This document shows positions 22,903-33,440 of a stretch of DNA of 64,000 nt, in pieces (the first letter of the stretch is position 1; each line of letters begins with the position of its first letter). The notes beneath the pieces were generated by a model, which was not told the origin of the DNA, made no database searches, and saw nothing but the letters and a program-made list of their open reading frames with translations. The stretch is taken from positions 20,848,001-20,912,000 of the forward strand of contig JAUCBN010000011.1 of assembly GCA_035048815.1 (NCBI GenBank). Direction: 5' to 3'. Made by a program: the position numbers and the translations under genes. This stretch comes from Abelmoschus esculentus (taxonomy: Eukaryota > Streptophyta > Magnoliopsida > Malvales > Malvaceae).

Positions 22903-25734
22903 TTGTTATTATATTATGATATTATTTGTAATAAATCATATTAAATAAACCCATAACCAATAAATAAATCCCTCTTTATTATCAGTCCATTATAATCCAA
23001 TCAACATTAAAAAAACCCAAAAAATTAATTATAATAGCCCAAATAAGAAAATAAATTACGAGGCCTGGTTCAACCTAAACCGGATAAACACAGCCCAGAA
23101 ATTAACTAAAACCCTAATCTGATAACAACCCAAACCCTAATTCATCTATTTCATTTACACAGCCACCTTATGATCGTTGGATCTGATTTAGATCCAACGT
23201 TCCAGATCATACCGAGAGAGACTTCTGGGAGTCCCCACGCGTCGCAAGCGCGCCCCTTCAGCTTCCACGTGCTCCCCTTCAGCTGTTCGAGAATCTTCCA
23301 TTGTCGCGTTGATTCACGCTCGACCGTCCGTTGCCCACGTCGCCGGTGGTCCCCTCCGATGGCAGCCACGACCTACAAACAAGCAAACAAAAAATATCAT
23401 CAGATTTGTACTATGTCAGAGCCGAATTATCACTGAAAATCAGAGGACGAATCATGCAATATCAGAGGTAACACAACCAAGAAATTTTAGAAGATCACAT
23501 GCAACCAATTTCAGAGGCAAAACGATAATCACCAGCAGCAAACCAATCGAAAAATAGGAGACTTTCTTTTTTTTTAATCCAATGTAATTCTCGGTTATTT
23601 AAACCGAAAAAGAAACAATGTATAGAGATCGCTCCCACCACTTTTAGAATCAATAGAAACCAAAGATTTCAGTGGTATTTTTTTTTCTCTTCTTTCTGCA
23701 TACCATAAACAAGAATAGAGTAGGACTTTTTTTTTACCTTTGACATTTCTTTTTCTTCATTGCTCGTCGGTGACTCCTTCTCTTCGACAACAAGCCTATC
23801 ATCCTTCCTTGGAAGGATGTTCATGGTGAGCCACTGTAGGGACAAGGGGCCAATCGGGTTTCTTCCTCTAGAAAGAACTTTTCTTTCTTTCGGCTTTGGT
23901 TTATAAACGAGAAAAAGAGATCCTTTTTGGTTTTATAACGTAGGAAAGGAGATCATTCTTTGTTTATAGATTTCGAAGGGTTTAAAAAAAGGGATTTTGG
24001 TTATTTTAAACATGCTGACCACCGTGAGTGGTGGTCGGAATTTAGAGACTACGGCCGGTTTCTGGGTTTTGTGGTGATCGTCTTCTGGAAAAGACGAAGA
24101 ACATGGTTCATGTTTTTCATTTTCAGAAGAACAGTTCAGAGGAAAATGTGCTTTTGTTTTGAGTTTTTGGAGGAAAATGATGAGAAGGGTTGAATTTAAT
24201 CTTGTGTTTTTGTTTTATACTTAGCCAATATTTTAAAAATGAGTTATTAACCTCATTAAACCCCTCCGTGTAAGGGTTATCATGTCCTCAGTCCCTCCAC
24301 ATTTTCAAAACCTTTCATTTTCGTCCTGATTTGGACAAATCCGGTTATTTTCAAAATGGCTTAATTAGTTTGGGGTACCTCCGTGCTTGGAAGTTTGATT
24401 TTAAACCCTTCCCCTTGGTTAAATCACCTTTTCGATCCTCCAGATTTTAATTCCCTTTTTAATTCGGTCATTTACAGTGATTTTTTATTTCTTTTCCTTT
24501 TTAATTTCTTTTATCTTTGCTTTATTTTATTTATTTATTTATTTTATATTTACTCCTATTGATTTATTTGTTTATATTATTAGTATGTTTATTTATTTTG
24601 TTCATTATCTCCATGTTTCATGTAAATACTGTTTTAAGCATTTTTTATTATTCATGTTTCTAATTATGTTGTATTATTATTTGCACATGCTTCTAGTTAT
24701 TTGCCATGTATTTATTTTATGTCATCCATTGTCTTTTATTTTATTTTACATATATTGTTATATTTGATATCTTACATGCATTTGTATTTTATACATGTTA
24801 TTCCATTTGATTATTTTTCATATTTAGGTTTGTACATGCTTTAGTTTTTGCCCACTCTTGTGTCTTTAAATTATTATTTTTGTTTTAATTAACTCGGTTA
24901 GTCATAATTCATACATCTTACATGCGTGTTTAGTGGTATTCGTCATGATGTAAATTCATATTATTTTGTGTATAGTTTTACTTCTCTTTTATAATGTGGC
25001 ATACTTATTTTTGTCACATTGTTTACTTTTGCATGTTTATCATCATGTTTATTTAACATATTTCATCTTACCATGCACTTTTCACTTATGCTTATCATTT
25101 GTACACGAATTTATTTTTTGTATATTGTAACATATATTATGTTTTATTTTATTTTGGCAAATCACATCCAACATTAATTAATTAATCTAATAATTACGTC
25201 TTTATTCGATCATAAGGGTCCGTGTTCCAATATAGTGGTCGCGGTGTATGCGTTGCCTTCGAATAAAGGCACGGTAAAAACAAAACTTAATTCGAATATT
25301 TAAGCTAACATTAATTTAAACATTACTTTAATCCGGAATTTTCAAGATTATTTAAGCGTCGTTTTAATAAAGATGCTAATTTTGGGCAGTTTTTAAACTC
25401 AACCCGTTTTAAAATCGTAACCGACTCTCGAACCTGTCTTTTCCGAATCTCTAGTTTTTATGGTGTCCAACCTACCAAAGAGGTCGGTGACGACTCCCAA
25501 CTTTTTCAATCACTTTCCAACCTATTTTTAATTATTTTTCAAAATTCTCAATTCACTTTATTTTCGGTCTTTTCAAATCCTAATTCCTAAATTCCATCTC
25601 TTTAACCTTAATTCCTAATTTTTAAATCATTCCCAATTTCAATTCAAAACCCTTATTTTTTAATTTTCCACTAGTGACCATTTTTTCCTTTCTACTACAC
25701 CTATTATGATTTTAAGAAATTTAGGATCGCTACA
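22336..25734 (+). repeat. Tat/Ogre-like solo LTR, left copy
   Basis: 3399 bp, from TGTAATCACTAATTTT to GGATCGCTACA, with GATAA on both sides (22331-22335 and 25735-25739). Homologous in inverse orientation to 26274-28686: outer ends CACTAATTTTAT, a GC-rich island, a hairpin, cgtaaccgactctcgaacc and gacgactccc. Sense strand is inferred from homology to the LTR fragment of the gag-bearing element at 926-4163. ORFs inside (for example 23170-23557 and 24477-24767) are compositional. Very long LTRs are typical of Ogre elements. Confidence 0.82.
22858..22898. repeat. (ATT)n microsatellite
   Basis: About 14 tandem ATT units inside the left Tat/Ogre-like LTR. The right copy carries the complementary AAT array. 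Confidence 0.9.
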
Positions 25735-25739
25735 GATAA

Positions 25740-26268
25740 AAATAAGGCCAGGTCGATTGCTTCGTAGAGAGGAGTCTAGTTGCACTTATTATCTACTTAT
25801 TAATGCATTGGGTTAATTTTTCGCTGCGGCGGGTCGCACTAAGGGTCGCTTGACTGCCTAGGCGGGGTTATACCTTGTCGACAACTCAACTTTCCATACT
25901 TCGACAAAGAATTCCTTATATGTCTCCTCTTTATCCCTAATTCAGAGAACTAGTGAAATCCATGTCTTGATAATACCTTTCGACGTGAATCAAGGATGAA
26001 CAACAACCAATGGTATGCGTCCTTTTAGTCGCTGAAACCCTTGCAGATTACTCAATGCTCTTGAGTAAAGACTGTATTCCCTCGTTTTGTGAGCCTAAAT
26101 CTCTCGATATTAGACAAATAGATTTTTCTTCAAATACTATCATACCAAGCTCATATGCAAAGAAGAGTAAACGCCAAGAGAGAATAAACTATGAAAAAAA
26201 ACTTTGCATTAATAAATATCATATAAAGTATAACTTTCTTCCCCAACTACTCCAAAACTAACCTGTAG
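25740..26268 (-). repeat. Middle part of Athila-type LTR between two solo LTRs
   Basis: 529 bp belonging to the Athila-type LTR, sandwiched between the inverted Tat/Ogre-like LTRs. It aligns in order with about 46200-46530. The ORF at 26010-26261 is a chance frame in it. Confidence 0.65.
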
Positions 26269-26273
26269 CGACC

Positions 26274-27036
26274 CTTCCGTTAAAATTGTTAAGTGTAATA
26301 AATCGAAAAGTCGCTAGGTTAAAAAAATGAGAAATTAGGTTGAAAATTAAAATTTGAGAAATTAGAACTAAAATTTAGGGATTTTGAATTTGAGAATTTA
26401 TTTCACAAAGGGAAAATTAAAAATTAGGGTTAGAGATTTAAAAAAAGAATTTAGAAATTTTTAAAAATGGAAAAGGATATAAAAAAGGGTTGGAGTCGCC
26501 ACCGATCACTTTGATAGATCGAACATCGTAAAAACAAGAGATTCGAAATGATTTAGGTTCGAGAGTCGATTATGGTTAAAAACAATGTTAGCGTTTAAAA
26601 TCGTCCAAAATTGGCACCTTTATAAAATAACCGCTTAATTAATTTAGGAATTTCTGATTTAAAGTGACATTTAAATTAAAGTTTGTTTAAAAATTCTAAT
26701 TTAATTTTATTTTAACTGTATCTTTATTTGAAGGTAACACATAAACCGTCACCACTACGCCTGGTGTTAGGCCCGTTACGACCGAATAAAGATGTTTGAC
26801 ATTAGGCTCATTAATTATTATGATGTGATTTAAGCAAATAAAATATAAATAATATTTACAAACATAAATATGAACATGAACAATAAAATAAAAATAAACA
26901 AATCAATAAACAATGCATGACGTAATGAAACAAATATGTAGTAAAATAAATAAACAAACATACAAGCATAAATGATATAAAAAATAAATAAACAAATGAA
27001 TAAAATAAAATAATGATCAAATTAAATAAAAAACAA

Positions 27037-27092
<56 letters not shown>

Positions 27093-28686
27093 GAATAATA
27101 ATAAGCCACTGGAATGGACTAAAATAAAAGAAAATGAAATTTTGAGTTAAAATCGAAAGAAAAAACAAGCTTTATTTTTAAATGGTGACCAGATCGAAAA
27201 TATTTAAAATATTTAGGCCCTCAAAATGTTATTTTAAAGTTAGGAAGGACTGGAAAAAATGTTTTAAAACACAGAGGGACTTAAAATGAAATAAACCTTT
27301 ACTAAAATCACGATTATGGTCCGAATCGGGACCAGATTGAAAGATTTTAAAAACATGGAGGATACGCATGGTTTAAGAGACACGAAGATATTTATGATTC
27401 TAATGTCCTATTTTTAAAATAGGGGTTGAGTATAAAAGTTAATCAGAAATTAAATCATACCTGTTTTTCTCATTTTGTCCAACCGAAAGAAATCAACCCT
27501 CTCTGTTCTCTTTGTTTTCTGGGGATTTGGATGAACACTCATAGTGTTCATCCTTCCAAACCCAGAAACTAAAGCATAAACCCAGAAACCACACCGATTA
27601 CTAGATTTAGGCCACCGCTCACGGTGGCCAGCGAAACCAAAGCCGATAAAAATAGCTTTTTGAATCCCTTTTCAAAATCGAAGAATCAAAAAGTACTTTT
27701 CTTTTTTGAAATCGAAACAACCAACCGGTCTTATTCCTTTCGAAACAAAGAAAAGAAAAGAAAGAACCCTTCTTTTTTAACAACCAACTCAGAAGAATAA
27801 GAGACGAAAAGGGATTCCTTATTCCTTCACTTTCGGTTCACCCTTGTCGGTGCAATGGCCATGGGATTATCAACGGAGGAAAAGAAAGTCTGACAGTCTC
27901 TCACTTGAATAGAAAGATAAACTCAAAAACCCTAATTTATTTTGCTTTTTTATTCGACGCATGCAACTGAAGAAGAGGTTATACCTCTGAAATTGGTTTC
28001 TCTTTGTATTGATTTCGAATGGTAGGGGAAGAAGATCCCTTTTACAATTGTTGGAATCGGTTTTATAGCCGAATGGAAATTACATGGATTTTGGAAAATA
28101 AAATCTTTCTGAAATGCTATTTGTTGGTCATTTCCTTGTACGATTCGTTTGAAATTCTCTGCGTTTTGGCCTCTGGAAATGTTGTAATTATCCTCTAAAT
28201 TTTTGCATGTGAATTGGTTGTAATGGTGTACAAATTCTGACATTTTTTGATTGTTTGCGCATGTACGATCGCCAGAGAGGAGGGGATCACCGGAGAAACA
28301 AACGAATAGCGATCGGATCGGGAAGTTGAACGGTCGAGATTATCATCCGAAGACTCGCACGTGGAAGGCACGCACGCGTGGGCACGTGGCTATATGCGAA
28401 CCGACTCTTCTCCTTGCTAAAATTAATAATAATAATAAATAAAACTAAAATAAAAGGATATATATATAAAAGCAAAATAAAAGACAACTGAAAAATAATT
28501 AGAAAGAATAGACAAAAGGTTATAAATCAAAATAAAAGGAAATGTCTACAAGGATCAAAATAAAATGAAAAAAAATATTTACGTCTTAAAATTTAGGTGC
28601 TTTTATTACAAGCTAAGCACGTTATTTGAATTTAACGAAAATAAAAAATCAGGTTTTCAACCCCAAATAAAATTAGTGGTTATACA
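26274..28686 (-). repeat. Tat/Ogre-like solo LTR, right copy
   Basis: 2413 bp, from TGTAGCGACCC to GTGGTTATACA, in inverted orientation to the left copy. It contains gagtcgccaccgatc, cgagagtcgattatgg, an AAT microsatellite, a strong hairpin at 27529-27553, another at 27610-27629 and a GC-rich island at 28250-28410. The flanks TAACC and ACCTA do not form a clear duplication. It is about 1 kb shorter than the left copy. Confidence 0.75.
27037..27104. repeat. (AAT)n microsatellite
   Basis: About 20 AAT units, with one AAG interruption near the end, inside the right Tat/Ogre-like LTR. It is in inverse orientation to 22858-22898. Confidence 0.9.
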
Positions 28687-29333
28687 ACCTAAACCTCAAT
28701 GGGAGTTTAGAACATGATGAACTTTGTCGGCGACTTTAGGTTTTACTATGAGAACCCGACTTGTTATTCCTAACCCTAGGGGTTGTCTTTATATAAGCCT
28801 AGTTTAGGTTAAAGTCTTCCATAAAGGTAAGAGTTCTAAAAGGAAAAGAATACATATTCATATTAAAATGTAATATTTTATTCTATTTTCTAAATTAATT
28901 TCTTTAATTCCACATTGACTTTGATCATGACTTGAATCTATTTCTCCACTTTTGTTTCTTCTTGTATTGTGTCCGTCAGAATCGGTATATTTTTCTCCAT
29001 CTATCGCGCATCAATTATCATTTTTAATCTGCTGTCGTGACCTTCAAAGTGTTGCCGTGGCGGGTGTTTATCTACTTTCCAGCTTTGGTTTCAAGCATCC
29101 ATCATGCTAACTATCATTACCTGTGTGGTAGTTTCATGTCTAAGAGAGAAAACCATCAACCATACATGTTTTATACCAAATAATAGATAAAACCATGAAA
29201 TATGTATTGAGATACTAAAATATAGAAAATATACAGAATTATCCATTATTGCCATTAAATCTGTCCTTTATTAACAATAATTGAGTGGAAAAAATGATAT
29301 AGAAATTAGGACTTTTATGCACTTATCAATAAG

Positions 29334-29575
29334 CATCAATGTATCATAGCAATCTATGAGTTTTAATGGTGAAAAAAACTTGTTGATGCCATAATAAATA
29401 GTTATGATAATCTAAAGCCACTTTCAGATTTTTTGTAGAAAAAAACTTTGAATCATGTGTAGTTCTTGAACTTACTGGGATATAAGTTACAATCGGAACA
29501 AATCTTGAGTAGATGCATGCAACACAATATCTTGAGAGGGAGGTGAGATAACAAGATTATGCACATTTATAGTAT
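29334..29575 (-). pseudogene. Copia gag N-terminal segment (old element)
   Basis: The minus strand shows DYHNYLLWHQQVFFTIKTHRLL (about 29420-29350), the conserved N-terminal gag stretch, with frameshifts upstream. It is interrupted at 29333 by the Athila-type LTR. Confidence 0.7.
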
Positions 29576-29890
29576 CTATGGAGCAAAAAAATGTATTAAA
29601 CATAAAAAATAAACAAAAAAAAAATTAGAAATCTCACGATAAAATAATCAAATTTTCATAGAATCCATGACAGTAGACAACATTTTAGATCAACAAAACA
29701 ACGAATAAAATTGAAGCAATTAACACAAAACAACCTGAACAAAAAGAATCAAAGTAAAAAGAACCTAAGCACAAAGTCCTAAGTAGAGGAAAACAACCTC
29801 ATAAAAAATCGAACAACTTCAAGAAAATTCAAGATCGTTGATGGCAATCAACAAAAATTGAGTATCTGCGACCAAAATTGGTTAAGAAAT
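29576..29890 (-). other. Leader of the old copia element
   Basis: A-rich on the plus strand, between gag and the primer site. It shows no recognisable coding beyond the degraded gag start. Confidence 0.5.
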
Positions 29891-29903
29891 GGCTATGATA
29901 CCA
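29891..29903 (-). other. Primer binding site of old copia element
   Basis: On minus, TGGTATCATAGCC directly follows the 5' LTR. It is a methionine-tRNA-type site with small changes. Confidence 0.7.
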
Positions 29904-30176
29904 TATAAGAATAACCTTGAGGTGATGAATTTGTGAACGAAAGAGATGAAGTAGCCATAAACTTACAGAATAAGCATAAAAGAGAAAAAAGAAAGAAAAT
30001 AAAAGAAGAGAATGAAAGAGAGTTTGTTATTCAGTTTTATAACTAAAACTGAAACCTTTACATGTTTTTGATACTTGGGCTTGATACATATTTATAACCC
30101 ATCTTGAAAAGAATATTAATAAACTAAAATTATAATATTTTGCTAACTTATTTACAACTATATCAATTCTCTAATA
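29904..30176 (-). repeat. 5' LTR of old copia element
   Basis: 273 bp, followed by ACTGC (30177-30181). It has an extra segment (gatacttgggcttgatac) relative to the partner. The plus-strand start reads TATAAGAATAACC, so the terminal TG is mutated. Confidence 0.85.
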
Positions 30177-30181
30177 ACTGC

Positions 30182-30367
30182 CTATATTTTTCTAAAATTT
30201 CAGAGGTAATTATTAGGATGAATGTAAATCAGTTTTCTGCATTTTAGAACGTACCAAGAGTTCATGCATGTACTTACATTGATTGAACCAAATTTTAACC
30301 ACTCTAGGGCTCCTAAAACTCATTCCTATTTTACCCTAAAAAACCTACTTAAAACTTTAATCCTACT
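30182..30367. other. Short spacer between two retrotransposons
   Basis: Host-like AT-rich sequence between ACTGC and the Tekay-like LTR. Nothing recognised. Confidence 0.5.
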
Positions 30368-33300
30368 TGTAATCTCCTTGACCCGGTCTAGACGCCACCC
30401 GACTCAAACGAGCTATACGGGGAATACCGAGGCTAATCCAGAGACTCGCCTCGATAAACAACCCTAAAAAATTAAAATTTTCCTTTTATGTTTTCTAGTT
30501 CCTTTAATTAGATCCTACATGTTCATGCAAGAAATGAATTCAATTGCAGCGAAAACTAAAGAGAAATAAGTCCTAATTTAATCGAACAAGTTTTATGGAC
30601 CTAATCGTAATTTATAGAATTTTATGTCCTGATTGTGAAATTAAGGTTATCAATATTTAATTAAGTATTTTTTATGCTTGCACATAAATTTTCAGTTTAA
30701 AATAATATATACAAGTCATTTTATTGCATGTTCAAAGTTTAAGACTATTTCCAACCTCCAAAGGTTTCATGACATTCTCTATATTTAAATTCATCTAAAA
30801 ATATTTTAGGCACATGTCATGGCATATTATCTAGATGCATTTCAATCTACTTAACAATAATATATTCAACTCCTAAGTAGTAATGCTTTATTATAAATAA
30901 CACTCAAATTCAAATATATGGATATCAAGAATCAAACTTTAAAATAACTATATTAATACTAAAGGAATATCAATGGGCAATTTAATTCAAAATCACAAGC
31001 TAACATCAACTTTGATATTCATCAAATATGTATAAGCATAAAACCATTTCAAGTCTTAAAAGCATAGACATTATTCACAATATGATAACACATCCTCATT
31101 GCTCTCTCACTACTACTAATGTTATAAAGACATACTTGAGCTTTCACTTGGCGGTTACTTGGATTCTTGCTTCTCTTTGCTACCTCCACATTAAATACTA
31201 TGTATTGCAAGGTAAATGAGAGGGAAAGCATAAGCTTAGTGAGTGAATAAAAACAAGTATAAAAACACCTTGCAATACAACCCAAATTAAACTAATTTCA
31301 TCAATTTAAAAACATGTCATGCTTTTTATAAAATAAAACAAACATGGCTAACAAAGCCACTTTTAAAACTCAGTAAGTGTCATCAAACCAAGCCGAACAA
31401 CGCCAACATTAAATTTTAGTAAAAAATATTTTGTAATCACATACTTTACAAGCTAAAACACGAGTCTTACATGCTACTCACACAACAATGCTTACACGTG
31501 CATCACGATGCACACAGCTCAAGTCTTACAGGCTAACAACATAGCAATGCTCAAATCACATGCATACCAATGTATAATAATGCATAATACCTTGCATGTA
31601 TAACACCATATGCAATCAAGTGAAAATCATGACACTTACTTTTGAAAAAATAAAAACATATATTGGTACTAGTAATCTGATTTGTACTACTCCAAATTGT
31701 TAGGATAAACGGGTAACCGCATTTTAGTACTACTCCAGAGCATGCACATGTTGATACTACTCTAAACATGAATTATCTCACCTTGCTGTCTGGTGACAGT
31801 ACTATTCCAATCAACCCGCATGTGACAGTACTACTCCCATCACATAGCATTAGAATAAAAGGCAAAATGCAACACACAAGGAATTTATACACGTACGACT
31901 TTTGAATATTTATAGTGCACTCTAGACCCTATTGATCGATCAACTTATCCCATAAGGTTCATCACTTAACTAGCCAATAAATTATAAAAAATCAATGCTC
32001 AAAACTTAATTCAAAACAGAATTTAAATAACATGTATCACACTTTTCACGCATCACTTATAAAAACTGGTAAAACTACTTTTATCTTATTTTTCAAAACA
32101 AAATCGTGGGAACATCGAATGCATATAAAATCTCTTTTAAAAATAGTTTATGAGCATTTATATACATGCATAATCACATATGTACAACACAATAAGAGCA
32201 TGACAAATAACGTTGTAAAAACAAGGCATAATATGGGAACCTTTAAGAAAGTAATACTTTAAAACTTACTTTCGAGTATAGGGAGGTTTTTCAATCCTTC
32301 CCTACACCCTCAAACCTTTGAAAAATATTTAAAACCATGCCAAATTGGCAGCTCTCATAATTCACTCACCGATAACCGATACTTGCTCGTCAAACCACCG
32401 AAACAAACCAGAACGCCTTCAAACGCGATCGCCTAACTCTTGTTCTGTTTCAAGCATCAAAACCAAGGGGTTTAACGCTTCTAAACTCACAAAAGAAACC
32501 AACAAGTCGGATCCCTACACAACAACCCTTAAAACCTATCAAAACTAAAATCGAAAATTTGTCAGAACACACCAAATCTCACTTAAGCCTATAATTCAGG
32601 ATTATGGATATTTAAATCACTTTATAGACTTCCTAACACATTAAAAATAATCCATTTAAGACCCAAAAACAGTGGGTAAAAACCCTTGAACGAAAATTGA
32701 GATTTTTAGCCAAAAAAACCGTTTTTTATGAAATTAAAGGATTAAAATAATTTCTCCAAGTCAAGAACTTAGGAATTTCAGTAAAGAACTTTATTTTTCT
32801 ATAGGATTGATAAAATTTCACCTCCAAAACTGATCTAATTGCTTTCCGAGTTTTAAAACGAGAAAACAATGATAAAACAAGAAAATTTGAAGGAGAAAAG
32901 TTAAGATAATTATTGTAAACGATTTTTAGTGGAAAATAATGAGTTTTTACCTTGAAAACTTGATGAACGATTGCCTCCAAAGAGGAAAAATGAAAATTAG
33001 AAAAATATGTGATGTTTAGGTTAATTAAAAAGAGTTTTAAGAGTTTTAAATTGAGTTTAATTAAGTTATTTAATTTAAAATAGATTTTGGGCTTAATTAA
33101 TTAATATTTGGAAAACCTAGACTAGCTAGGATTATAATTAGATCAAAGCCACTTAAAGATTCAAAGTTTTGGCTTGTTTCATAAAGTTATCCCTATATTT
33201 TCAATTTTTATAAAACAGTCACTAATTTCAAAATCTTAGAGTTTCAAGGGTTGATTTTCAAAATTGATTTGACCAAAGTCTAATATATATTATTTAAGGA

Positions 33301-33423
33301 TTTTAGAATATTTTTCCTCACTTTATTTCGATAGAAAAATAATTTTTAGGTATTTAATCTTGAACTAGACTAAACTGACTAAACCGATCCACTAACTTCT
33401 AAGCCCAAACTTGGGGCGTTACA
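30368..33423 (-). repeat. 3' LTR of Tekay-like element
   Basis: 3056 bp, TGTAATCTCC...GGGGCGTTACA. It has about 340 bp (roughly 32795-33140) absent from the other LTR. It contains a cluster of GTACTACTCC-type motifs at 31663-31845. ORFs inside are chance frames. Confidence 0.88.
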
Positions 33424-33440
33424 ACTCTCCCCCACTTAAG
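33424..33440 (-). other. Polypurine tract of Tekay-like element
   Basis: On minus CTTAAGTGGGGGAGAGT abuts the 3' LTR. It is almost the same as in element B. Confidence 0.75.

Larger units (their letters stand above)
22114..29328 (-). mobile_element. Athila-type solo LTR split by two Tat/Ogre-like LTRs
   Basis: Starts on minus TGATAAGTGC at 29328, as does the Athila LTR at 45635. Its own sequence lies at 29328-28687, 26273-25735 and 22335-22114, about 1.4 kb in total. The middle part follows the order of the 45635-46931 LTR (TTATTTGTCTA, CAAGAGCATTGAG, TTTCAGCgACTAAAAG, GGTATTATCAAG, TTAGGGATAA). The last part has ACTTGTGTTTTTACTTTT and an AATCCCT segment. ATAAG flanks both ends (22109-22113 and 29329-29333). 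Removing it restores the copia gag frame. The inner end reads CACGTCG instead of the usual CA. No internal coding sequence remains, so it behaves as a solo LTR. Confidence 0.78.
12574..30176 (-). mobile_element. Old Ty1/copia element serving as host of nested insertions
   Basis: LTRs at 12574-12833 and 29904-30176 share most of their length (gaataacc..., gagagagtttgttattcagtt, acaactRtatcaattctctaata). ACTGC flanks both ends (12569-12573 and 30177-30181). The primer site (29891-29903) and purine tract (12834 onward) fit minus-strand sense. Of 17.6 kb only about 4.2 kb is copia. The rest is a chromovirus (13392-18857), a solo LTR (21173-21582) and an Athila-type LTR complex (22114-29328). Gag-pol is scattered over 12820-13386, 18863-21172, 21583-22108 and 29334-29575. 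It is heavily decayed, and most of RT including the YVDD site is deleted. This is the oldest layer of the nest. Confidence 0.88.

Noticed and set aside
24477..24767. 96-codon plus ORF, apparently membrane-like
   Set aside because: T-rich compositional frame inside a solo LTR; hydrophobicity follows from base composition.
27037..27104. AAT array as a CRISPR or regulatory array
   Set aside because: Simple trinucleotide microsatellite inside a plant LTR.
22341..28678. Inverted CACTAATTTTAT ends suggesting a large CACTA DNA transposon
   Set aside because: No 3-bp duplication fits. The left arm is explained by an LTR extending to TGTAAT with GATAA on both sides, and the arms are two separate LTRs in inverse orientation.
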